Origin: Auricularia sp. M13
Lineage: Eukaryota; Basidiomycota; Agaricomycetes; Auriculariales; Auriculariaceae
DNA length: 64,000 bases
Assembly: GCA_037042915.1 (NCBI GenBank)
Contig: CM073199.1
Coordinates: 1,860,001-1,924,000, forward strand
Direction: 5' to 3'
Shown: positions 1 through 10,305 of the stretch, one piece after another
Position numbering within the stretch: the first letter of the stretch is position 1
Layout of the letters: each line of letters starts with the position of its first letter
Position numbers and translations under genes: made by a program
The notes under the pieces: generated by a model
The model's database searches: none
Told to the model about the DNA's origin: nothing
Seen by the model: the letters and a program-made list of their open reading frames with translations, nothing else

Positions 1-254
1 CTATGTCCACCACTCAACACCCGCGTTAGGAATTGATGTGTCTTGCCAGACACCTCCGGTCTCCACATTCTCGCCTCAGTGGCGGGCCAGCAACGGGTAC
101 GTGCCCCCTCGAAGCGTCTGGCCTTACTCCTGGCAGGCTGCTGACAATCCATAGCATTTGCCCGTAGCCCCAGCGCCGCTTGTCGGCCTCGACGCCCTCC
201 CGTTTGTAAGTGTAGACCATCCTTTCTCTTGCTCGAGTACTGATTGCACCTGCA

Positions 255-606
255 GCCCACGCCCAAGCCCGGACCGCTTACGGTTCGAATATCCGCATCA
301 CGGCTGCCTCGACGCAGCCAATTCGTGCGCAATGGCCGTTTCGCGCTCCCCGAGCATAACCCGCTCACGCTAATCAAATTCCAATTGGAAGAGATTGAGC
401 GTGGGCTGGAGCGGTTGAAACGCGCCAGAGCCGCGCGCAGGGCGGCCGCGAGGGCTGCGCGAAAGGCAGCCGAGAAGGCTGCAGAAGAGGCCCGCAAGGC
501 CGAGCGCGGTTCGCGCAAGCGCAAGAGCAAGGGCGGCAAGGCCCCCAAGACGAAGAGCGAGGGCGTCAAGGCCCGCAAGACGAAGGGAAAGGGCTCGCGT
601 TCGTAG
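255..606 (+). CDS. 3' exon of a Lys/Ala/Arg-rich protein (partial)
   Basis: An open frame ends at a TAG at 604-606 and has no convincing ATG of its own. A CTGCAG acceptor lies just before 255, so this looks like the last exon of a gene entering from the left edge. The encoded tail has a short predicted amphipathic helix (QLEEIERGLERLKRARAARR) followed by Ala/Lys/Arg-rich and then KGGKAPKTKSEG-like basic repeats, as in nucleolar or nucleic-acid-binding tails. No domain is recognised. It converges on the hydantoinase gene, with about 300 bp between stops. The upstream exon could lie at 50-210, which also shows open frames and a GTAAGT donor near 207, but I could not fix the join. Confidence 0.4.
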
Positions 607-902
607 GCCATTTGCGTCGTGGCGTGCGGGATTTTCTCACTGGAGATCGGTTGGTTTATGGAACGTGGACTCCTCTGTGCCGTTGTTGATAGCTCTGTGT
701 CTGCTCTGCTCACGCTCTGTCTGACTGTATCGCTCTGTCGCCTGTGCGCTCTGATGTTATTGGTAGGTATCGTTTGTGCTCGCATCAATTTTACGATTCT
801 GTCTGGGTCTTCTCTCTTTACACGTGCTACGTATGGTGACCGCTCAGACCGGGACCTTCTCTTCCACACTGTCACTGCAAGTGTATACGATGGAGATGGG
901 CC

Positions 903-3900
903 TCACTTGCGACTGCTCTTGTATTCGTAAATAACGCTCAAAGGCTCCTTATAGGATGCGATGGACGTGTACGGAGTGTCAATGCTGAATCATTGTCAGC
1001 CTCTTGGCGTGGAATCCACATTCGGCTTACAGGAAGGTGGCAGGTCCACCGACTGCCAGACCTTGCGAAGTTTTCCATTGCGGGTGACCCGCCATTGCGA
1101 TGACCGTGACGCGCAAGCCGTAGCGGTAGTCCTGCGTGCCAATCGCCGCCCCGCTCTGGGAATCGAGCACCGCGATCAGGTCAGGGACGGTACACAGTAC
1201 CTAGAAATATTCTCAGATATAGGTAGACGAGTTTCCAAATTACTAGCGAACCTGTTCTGAGCCTGCTCCACGTCTGATGGCTGCCAAATTCTCGTTCTGG
1301 AATGGAATCACTAGAGTCGCATCGGCTATGTGGACCTCGTCATCTGCGCTTTCGATTTCGTCCTTCCGAAGCCCTGCAATGTGCAGTTCCCCAAAGGTGA
1401 AACCCCCACGAACTTCCTGCTTTGATTCAGGCGAAACCCGCGGAAGCTTCATCAGAAAATGCTTACCCTCGTAACTTCCACAATCTAGGCATTCATGGCA
1501 ATTCAGCTGAATACCCCAAATATTTTACTGTAACCCAATCAAATCGCACCTTGCCCATGAAGAGTTGCTTTCCATTCTGAACGGCCAGAATGGCTTCAGC
1601 AATGTGTCTAATACGCCTAGATGCAAAGTCAATTCCATTCATCGTCGCGTCGAAAGGAAGCTTTTCTACTTCTGCTGACGACACAGTGCGATAGCACGGC
1701 CTATTCGCCATGCTTGACTGGTCGACCGTGTAATTCCGTACTTGCGGAACTCGCCAACAGACAGGGGGCGCATGCAGCCGCCGACTTTAGAGCCTAGCGT
1801 CTCGCACACTGCACGCAGGATGTTCTCTACATTGGAGTTGCGCGACGCCGTAGGAACAATCTGCGGCGCGGCCGTTACGATTGAGAGGAATAGCGAGCGC
1901 AAGTTATTGAGCGCACTCACCGTCGTGTTGCCTGCTCCGTCTGAGACAGCACAAGGGCAAAGACTAGGTTGAAGTCAGACTCGGAGGGATGGAAGGCATT
2001 ATTCATCTCGACTAACATTCCTTCCACGAATGCACACGGGAGCACCTGATGCATGTGAGGGTACGCACGGCCCATGAGATCGCCTATTGCCATCCTTAGC
2101 AACGCTTTCTGTGGCACATTGCAGTACTTACCATCAACAAGGGGAATGTCCAAATTTTTGCTCGAAGCAACGATCATGGGCTCTATGCCATTGCCTCCAC
2201 CAATCTCGTCACTAATGGCTCGTCGTCGGCTTCGAGATGCATTCCAGAAGGGCCGACGCTACTCACGATAGTATTCCGTCGACCTTCGTAATTCCCATGA
2301 ATTTGAACAGCTCGACTGCGGCCGACGTGATTTCATTTCCTGCGGGAAGTCTTTCGGAGCTGACGCTGGGACTGCCCATGAATCCGCATGGCATCAGGAG
2401 GGCGGTGTCGTCTTTGAAATACGCATCGTCAACAACCCGCATACGACCGCCTGCGCGTAGGACTTCGCGGGCCTGGAGAAAAGCGGGATAGGGTGATCCG
2501 CCTCCTCCGCAACCGAGCACTGCGCAGCCGTCCGCGAGGAATTCTGCATGCACCGTGAGTGACGCAATGGTTCATATGAGGAACCGTTGAACGTGCCCAA
2601 ATCCGTTTCAGATATAGTCCAGACCCCGTCTGCGGTCACGGCTGGTTTATACGCGTTCACATCGAACGTGCTAGTTCCCTCGGTTTGGAACGCAGAATCC
2701 GGTGCAGAGGCTTCGGCTTGCTCGTCCTGAGCTTCTGCACCCGCCGGAGCTGCTTCACTATCTTCTGGGAAGCTTGCTTCTGGGTCCAAGTCCCCCACAG
2801 CGCGAACGAGGATCCGCGTGGCACGGTTCGAGACGTACTAGCAATGTCTCTCGCATCAGTCCCTTTGGACGAGAAACAGTCATACACACCGGTAGCTGAA
2901 CACACGAAACCTCGGCGACTTGAATTTCTCCCTTCTTCGCGCCCAAGTCCTCGGCCGCCTTGATAGCTCGCTGCTTGATCGGCTCCAGGACGTCCGAGAG
3001 CGCACGGTTCAGGAGTACCTCGACACACGAGACTTCACCCGCTACCCGTGCGACCGCCGCCCCCACCGCGTTGGCGACATCATGATGCGCAGGCCGGACA
3101 AGGCGCGCGATGCCAGGCAAGTCGTCTGGTATGATGACGCTGCCGCCGCCGACCAGGAGCACGTCCGCATCCTCGGAGGACGTCTTGATTTTATCGACGA
3201 GCCCGCTGAATTTGCGGCGGATCTCCTCGACGGCCCTGGAAATTTGTGTAGGTGAGAGCTGCGCCGTGACCTGTGCGACGTTGGCATTGGCAAATGGCTT
3301 GCAAAGGCCCGCCGCGAATGCAATATCTGTCGTCGTAAGCTCCGTGCCACCGAAGGATATTGCGGATGTGAGGAGTGCGTTGCCCACTGAGTCCGGGCCA
3401 ACGGTGACCCACCCATCCTGATGAAAGCGGACGCGGGAGCCGCCCCCGAGCCCAATGCTCGAGATGTCGGGCATGGAGAAGCTGAAGGAGTGATGAACGG
3501 ACGATCTATTTAGTTCGCAAAGCACAACGTACTTTGTCCTGATACCTCCAACTGATCAAGTTCCATCAGAACAGTGTGAATGTATGAATTGCAGTACTCA
3601 CTCTCGGTATAAGCGGCCGCCTGCCTCGGAAAGCCTGAGGGTAGCAAAACGCCGGCATCGCACGTCGTGCCACCGACATCGACAACAATCCAGGTTCTTG
3701 AAGGTTCCCGCCCAGATCCAGATAGGTAGCCAGCGCCTCGCATGGAGTTCGTTGGGCCATTTGAGAATGTGCGAACTGGAATCTCAACAGCCTTTGACGC
3801 TGCGAGCATGGTGCCGTCGAACTATTGCAATGATAATGAGCGCCATCGATGTCCTACAGAACACACATGAATGACAAACCTGGGTGAGAAGAAGTGGGCA

Positions 3901-4827
3901 CTTAATTCCTAGACGCGTTACCACAGCGCGGTAACTGCGGATTGTACGCTGAGCGAAGGACAGCATCGATGCGTTGAGAATTGCAGCATTCTCCCGCTCG
4001 AGCAGGCCGATGCTCCCAACTGAACCCAGGTGTATGAGCTCATTTCAGAAGACGCACAATTAATTCGCACATACCGTCCGACGAGCAAACGACATTGACG
4101 TTACCAGAACCCAACGTCTCTAGGATGATCTCCTTTGCGGCGTGCTCTTGCGACTGATCCTGAGCTACCGGCGAGAACACGCCAACTACTACGATATTCC
4201 TTATGCTCTTTCTCTTGATATTTTCGCACTCGCGCACGATCTCATCTCGGCGGATAGGGCTGATTTCCGATCCGTCAACTGGAATAAATGAGCAGTTGAG
4301 CACCATGAATTATCGGGCACGCACCTTGTAAGCCGCCATGCAGTATTGCGGTGTGTCCTTCCATAAGCTTGCGCAACCTCGGTGGGAAGTCCGTGAACGG
4401 CGGGCATTGCTGAGTGTATGGGTACGCAAGGCGAATGACAGCAATTTTGGCCAGACGACGCGGGTCGCATTCAATCACCGCGTTGACAAAGTGCTACAGT
4501 CTGCGTGAGCTCGGGCTGCAGGCTAGCGCTTTCCGGCGGCTCGAGCATACCGTCGTTCCCACTGACACCGCCGCAATTTCGGACGCGCTTATGCCGCCCG
4601 CGCGAAGAACTTCTTCAATCGCGAGTGCAATGCCGTTGGTTACGTCTGGGGTCGTTTGTGTCTTGAAGCTCGCCACAAGACCTTTGTCAGGATCGTTCGC
4701 ATCTACGGTACCGCGGCGAAGGACTGCTGCGTCCGTGTTGGTCCTGCGGGTTTGGTGACATGCTGCACAGCGCGGACGGAGCGACTCACCCCCCAACGTC
4801 GATGCCAATGTGGAAGCGGCGCGACAT
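903..4827 (-). CDS. Hydantoinase/oxoprolinase family protein fused to a DUF917 domain
   Basis: The N-terminus reads MSRRFHIGIDVGG; after a GTGAGT intron it continues TNTDAAVL, the actin-like ATPase start of HyuA proteins. Next come SVGTT joined across an intron to HFVNAVIECD, then RLAYP, PPFTDFP and LHGGLQ, all typical of the HyuA N-domain. A second ATPase half follows (TFSNGPTNSMRGAGYL, VVDVGGTTCDAGVL, GLGGGSRVRF). After an Ala/Glu-rich linker the DUF917 domain begins (AVLGCGGGGSPY, ALLMPCGFMGSP, EITSAAVELF). It ends with VPDLIAVLDSQSGAAIGTQ, RYGLRVTVIAMAG, and after a last GTAAGC intron TFLIDTPYTS and KEPLSVIYEYKSS, stopping at 903-905. Known members act on cyclic amides (hydantoins, 5-oxoproline) with ATP; the actual substrate here is unknown. 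The gene is intron-rich and probably cytosolic. The start at 4825-4827 is chosen because it sits directly before the conserved IGIDVGG. Confidence 0.85.
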
Positions 4828-5154
4828 GCCGATGCGGTGGGAGGTCAAAGAGCTTCAAGATGAATCTTATCATTGTGCTATGATTGATCAGATAACGACC
4901 GAAACGGGCGCAATGAACACATACTCATCGGATGGGACGTAATACTTAGCACCCTTGGAAAGCATGGCGAACGTTCGACAAGTCGCCTGGAAATTCGCAG
5001 CTACGCCGTTCACCAGCAACGTTCCACAACCTTCACTACTCCGCAGTCCGTCCCTCTCACAAGTTGCACGCTGTGGTCACGGAAACGCTTCCTCATCGCC
5101 TTGCTTGTTTCTCAATTGGACGACCTTTGACTGGAAAACGGAACATTGAACTAA

Positions 5155-5277
5155 GAGTCCGTCCGGCCGAAAGTTACGACTTTCACTTTCGACTTTCGGC
5201 CAGATCCGACTGTCGGGCCGGAAGCGGCGGAGGTGCGCGCCCTCGTCGCCGCTCAGTCGTGGTCGCCATTTCTCAAC
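5155..5277 (+). repeat. Left terminal inverted repeat, 123 bp
   Basis: Begins GAGTCCGTCCGGCC and ends CCATTTCTCAAC. It is an exact reverse complement of 5817-5939. Confidence 0.9.
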
Positions 5278-5816
5278 AACATGAGCACAGATTTGCTTCA
5301 TATTCTGTATAGGATATAATTATGCGTTTATAAACATTTTTATCTCGAAAAAACGACTTGAATAGGTTCAGTTTGGTGCCAAAATACCCCTTCTAGAGCC
5401 AGGAGCTCTTACACAAATTCAACGACTCCTGGGATGTTATCCAAGCCGTTTATGCGTCACTTTTGATGAGCTATGTCAGACCAGACCGTCAGAGAGCTCA
5501 AGTTCGGCATTACTATGAGGGGGGAGCATGCCCGTGCACGGTGCAGTGAAGACCAACTCTTGCCTGCAGCTTCATTCTGATTCTGGGGCATGCACAGCGT
5601 CTCTCACGGCAAAAGCCTTTAATACCCGCGAGCTGAGGGCCATATCCTGCACATTGGGCGAAGACAAGCCGGCGGAGGGCTGAGAGAGCGACAAAGTGTA
5701 CAATGCGCGTCCCTGTGTCCGACTATGTAGTTTTCTTTCCATATTTCGCGCTTAAAGTCAAATTTCTACTAATCCAACCTCAAAAATACATTGACAGGAT
5801 AAGGGAGAGGGTTGTC

Positions 5817-5939
5817 GTTGAGAAATGGCGACCACGACTGAGCGGCGACGAGGGCGCGCACCTCCGCCGCTTCCGGCCCGACAGTCGGATCTGGCCGAAA
5901 GTCGAAAGTGAAAGTCGTAACTTTCGGCCGGACGGACTC
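5817..5939 (-). repeat. Right terminal inverted repeat, 123 bp
   Basis: Begins GTTGAGAAATGG and ends GGACGGACTC on the plus strand. It matches 5155-5277 perfectly when reversed. Just past it, 5941-6184 is a short non-coding spacer before the stop of the transposase-like gene. Confidence 0.9.
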
Positions 5940-6184
5940 TAAACAGCTTCGTATTCCACAACCTAGAACAAGTAGTGGCCACCATTAGTCCCCGCTGCGG
6001 CCGTGTCCGCCGGATAAGTCCGATTCCGTACCACCTGGTGTAACCATCGTGATTTCTCGCTCGTCTCTCGAGATAATTACAAGCTATAAATTTTGAATAG
6101 TTCCTAAGATGCTAGTGATACAGGATGCACAGTATGAATACACGATATTACGAAATAGGTGAGCCAATATCCTATCAAGCCAGA

Positions 6185-9042
6185 TCAGTCCAAGTCCATG
6201 GGATCCTCAACCATCCCAGCCTCATCTAGCTCTTCTGTATCCTCCCAATCACTATCCCCGTCATCTAGGGTCACAGGGAGCTCGCTAGCGTCCTCATTGA
6301 ACTCGAGGATCTCACCTAGCCAGTCCCGAAGCTGTCCGACTTTGGCGGTGAGTTTTGCACCTTTCGGCCACGCTTTAGAATTACCGCGGGCTTTATGCCA
6401 TCGCAGGTTATCCTTGAGCACTTGCCCAACGACCTTCTTGGGCTTCTCAGCTGATTCCAGTGCTTCGAGGGTCGGAAAAAGCGTCTCCTTCTCGATCCGA
6501 TCCAGTTCCTCCTTGGCCTTGGCTTTGGCCTCCTCCTGCCGCTGAAGCTCGGCCCCAGCCTTTTCCAGCTGCTCCTGCTCGTATTCAACCTGCCTCTGAT
6601 CCGCGACCTTCTCCAGACCAGCCCCGGTGAGCTTGAGGGCCGCCCCGACAAGATACCGCTGATCCTCCTCGGGCAGAGCGGCAACGTACTTGCCCGTGTC
6701 ATTGTGCTCATACGACACAAGGCTATTATGATACAGAACCGTCTGGTTTGCTCGTTTGAGCATGCCGTTACGCAGCCGCGCGATCTGGCTCTCATTGAGG
6801 TCGTTGGTGGCAGGTGCGAAGAAACCCTCGAGGAGATCGGCCGCCGAAGTGGCAAGCAGGCCGTCGCGCGCCCACTCATCGGTGAAGCGGTCAAACGCGC
6901 CAAGTACACCGCGAATGAACGCCCGGACCATGGCGTCAAGATGCGGGAATCGTCCGAGAGCCTTGAGCTCTTGGATGGAGAGGAGGACGGCACGACTGTC
7001 GTCCGAATATGGCGCGCCAAGGAAAGCACCGCGGACGTGCGACTCGCGTGTCAATGGGCCAGTGATAAGCTCGGGGCTGCTGAGAATACTCTCAAGGTGC
7101 GCCTTGTAGCTCTCATGAAGAGGCCCGAGGTGAAGAGCATTGACTCCAGGTTTGCGGACGGACGCCAAGTACGGCTCGGAGAAATGGATACCGAAAAGAG
7201 CCAGGACGGCAGACTCTGTGAGGGTAGCGTCGTCATGTAGAGCAGTCCAAATGTTCTTCTCGATGTTGGTGAAGATTTTGTATTTGACCTTCGTAAGGCG
7301 GACGAGGTCGAGGAACCGCTGAATCCGATCCAGGTGCACGAGAAGAAATGCCGAAGCACCACAGTAACAGCCATAGCGTGTGTTGTTCACGTCAGGCAAT
7401 ATTACAGGGCAGTGCTCCTGCTCGCGCATGTAGACAGTGAATCGCTTCTGGTAGCCCTTCTTCGGATCGCGATGCTTGAAGACAGCGCCAAACAGCTGGC
7501 AGGTCTTGACCGCGCCAGCCTGGATCTTTCCATCGCGACTAGAAGACCGGGCTTCCGAACCGCCAGCAAGATCCTTGTTCGGCAGAAGGATCGGTGGGGT
7601 GAGGAAGAGCACAGCCCATTCAGCCTTCATTTCTTTGTTGCCTGCTGCAACCCAGTTAAGGTCCTTGTGCATGCCGCAGCGGTTGCCACCAAAGAACTCG
7701 ATAGCAAGCTGCCTGGATGGGGAGAAGCCAGCGTAGATCTCGTGACCGATGCGTGATGCGATCTGCAGGCGTATCTGCTCTTCGCGCTGCGAATACTCGA
7801 GGTCCGGAAGCAGCTCAAATGCAAGCAGACCGCCGGCGTCGTTAACCACCGCAGCACGTTCCTCCGATATAATGTCCGCATATTGGATGGCTCCTGTAGC
7901 GTCCAGAAGGTCAAATCCCAGTCCCTCTATGCGCAGATCTCGCATTAACACGCCCAGCTCCTTCTGAAGGAGCCGCTGGTCGTTGGCATGGTCTGAGACA
8001 AACCACTTTGCCTTCTTGGCAAAGGCATGCGTAGTGAAGCGGAGGGTGGACCCACGTGGGCTGAGAGCAAGTGTCGTCACGAGTTTCCCAATCTGCGCGA
8101 TCCAATCATTGAGCTGGGTCTCCGTAGTATGGTTGGGTGATCGGACCAGGCCAAGGAAGCGAGCAACGGGAGCGCGGTCAGGCAGGCTGATATGGACGTG
8201 GTGTGATGTGTAGCTGAGGTTCCGATGGCTCCCACCATCACTACTGAGAGTAATGCCTGAGAATGCGGGGTTACTGGTTTGCTGCAAGAATCATCTGAAT
8301 GCTCACCGGTAGATTGCGATATTTCCTCTGCAACCTGCATTGTTGATGCAACTCCTCCCTCCACCATGCAGCGGCGCACAAGGTCGGGGCTTGGATGCCC
8401 AATAACCTGCAACTTGGCGCAGGCAGCGACAATCCGAATGACGTTGGCCACAGATTCGGTACGAACACCGACTGACAAGAGGTCCCGAATCATTGCACGT
8501 GCTCGGAGACTGTACCGATTCCGGAACCGCGGATCCATCAGGTCCAGTGTACTGAGCTCTGTTATAGTGACAGAGACAGCATGCTCAATCCGAACTTTCT
8601 GGTCAGACAGAAGTCTGGAGTACTTCTTCTGAAGAGCTTCAGACTTCTTTCTAACTTGGCTAAGCTCTGATTGAGCCACAAACAAGCGGGCCTCGAGATC
8701 GACGACCTGTTCCTGCAGCGGAAGAAGGTCGCCGGTGATCCACGATTCACGTGCAAAGCTGGCAGTTTGACGGGCACGACGCAAACTGAGGGCGTGATTG
8801 TTCCGCTGCCGTTCCAGATCCCCGTTCTGCTGTCGAAGCCGCTTGCTCAGCTTATTAGAGTTGCAGAGTTGCTGCGCTAGTCGTGCGTGCGCGCGATAGG
8901 AGATTTTCACTGGGGCATGTGTTGCCTTGGCGGAAGGCAGGGACGCGCTGCCTGTGCCCGAGCAGGCACTAGAAGCATGTTGGATTGACTTCTGACGAGC
9001 AGCGCGCTGTGCTTCGGTGATGCCATTGCGCCGACGGGCCAT
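6185..9042 (-). CDS. Transposase-like protein of an agaricomycete multicopy family
   Basis: Two exons (9042-8307 and 8256-6185) are joined across a 50-bp GTGAGC...CTCAG intron, giving about 935 aa. The N-terminal third is basic and then coiled-coil (leucine heptads around residues 60-150). The core shows motifs I recognise from a large, poorly characterised mushroom family: ITLSSDGGSHRNLSY, CGMHKDLNWV, NTRYGCYCGA, FTNIEKNIW, GPLTRESHVRG and ATNDLNESQIARLRN. The spaced D, D and E residues in SSDGG, HKDLN and NDLNES are compatible with an RNase-H-fold (DDE-type) transposase, but that is inference. The C-terminus is another charged coiled coil with an acidic tail. The two exons are fully open, so the gene is not visibly decayed. 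No terminal repeats were found around it. It lies 245 bp from the perfect-TIR element. Confidence 0.75.
8257..8306 (-). other. Intron of the transposase-like gene
   Basis: The donor GTGAGC and acceptor TTCTCAG give a 50-nt intron. Splicing restores ...QSTG-ITLSSDGG, joining the two long frames at matching phase. An alternative acceptor TTGCAG gives an immediate stop and was rejected. Confidence 0.7.
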
Positions 9043-10305
9043 GCGGGTGGCGTGTGAAGCGTTCGGAGAAGGAACTGGCCCGCTGACTAAGCAAAGTCAT
9101 GTGCAATCCACCGCAGCGTACATTTTGTCTTCCTGCTTGCTCTACTTTGCAAGCAGCTGTCTGAGTATTTCTCTTTGATAGACAATGTATAGCTTCTCTC
9201 CAGAATGGTACCATTTCTCCGTGAAATTTCGCGAAAAGTGATCAGGTCAATACACCGATAAACCTGTTACAAGGCATTAAAGCAGGTCAGAGACCAAGCA
9301 TCGGCTTAATTCACAGGAATACAGTGCTAAGAGCGAATCTCAGTTGTTTTGGGAAGCTTGCAGGTTCTGGTTCAAGTCTAATATGCGATTGAAAATCGCT
9401 TTTACTTAAATCCCAATAACTACTGTACCAAATTACTTATAGCGCTTATACAGCACAAATAGGATACATTTCATCCATTTGGTACGAAAATCCTGTCTGA
9501 TTCCAATTTTCCCTGCTCACGGTGGAAACCAAATGACCGGAGAAAGCATTGGCGGCGCATTTTTTCGTACCCTTCTCTTCAATTCATCCATCAAAAACAG
9601 ACTGAGTTGGTATCAGGATATTTTATAATGTGGGTGTACAGGTTTAACGGTCGAGCATTGAGCTCCATGCGGAGGCAACCGGCCGGTTAGCGCCGACATA
9701 GGGTTTAATGGTGGTCACAAGTAGATACAGAAGAGGCATCCATCAGACAAGCCGCAACCCCGCGGCCGACGCCTGCAGACTGCCGGAGCAGAGAGCAAAG
9801 GACGACGGCCAGCTTCATCGAGCTTCCAGTGAAGGGAGCATGTTCTCTGCTAAAGCAGGGTGCGGGCGGTGTCATCGAGTGGATGTGAAGAATGCGGCAC
9901 ATTTGAGTGCGCAAGACTGCAGTTAGTTTCTATAAATAGATCCTAGCTGAGTATGTTCTAAGGAAACACTCAACATCGAGGGCACGGTATATAAAGGACA
10001 GCGCTTGCGCACGGGCCAGGTGGGTTTGCCGCCGAGATTGATGCAACGGTGCGCGCGAGCTGATGCGGTGCCGGCATCTCCCATGGGACAATTACTCTCG
10101 ATATGAGACGGTAGTCAAGTAGTGCTTTCACCTTGACTAGCAAGGATTTCAAAGGCATGCTGGTAATCCTGAGTAGAGATTGAGATGCAGGGGGTTGATA
10201 TCTAGATAGAAATACATATGCTTTGGGGGTATTACAATGGGGCACGTTGAGCAATTATGCCAAGCTGTGAGTGGGGAAACATAGCCTTATAATATACGAC
10301 GAGTC
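9043..10305. other. Intergenic region, no gene seen
   Basis: This is a spacer of about 1.26 kb between two minus-strand genes. Several parts around 9240-9660 are AT-rich, which suits a promoter or 3' flank. Short frames at 9705-9926 and 9970-10254 lack family features and are not called. Confidence 0.5.

Larger units (their letters stand above)
5154..5940. mobile_element. Non-autonomous DNA transposon with perfect 123-bp terminal inverted repeats
   Basis: Positions 5155-5277 and 5817-5939 are exact reverse complements over 123 bases, with no mismatch or gap by direct comparison. The element is about 785 bp. Each repeat arm itself contains an inner palindrome (GGCCGAAAGT near the outer end, its complement ACTTTCGGCC further in). 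TA occurs at both flanks (5152-5153 and 5940-5941), which is compatible with a TA target-site duplication, but one end has an extra base, so this is not proven. The interior of about 540 bp has no convincing reading frame. Identical arms suggest recent insertion or recent activity. The family is not assigned. Confidence 0.8.
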
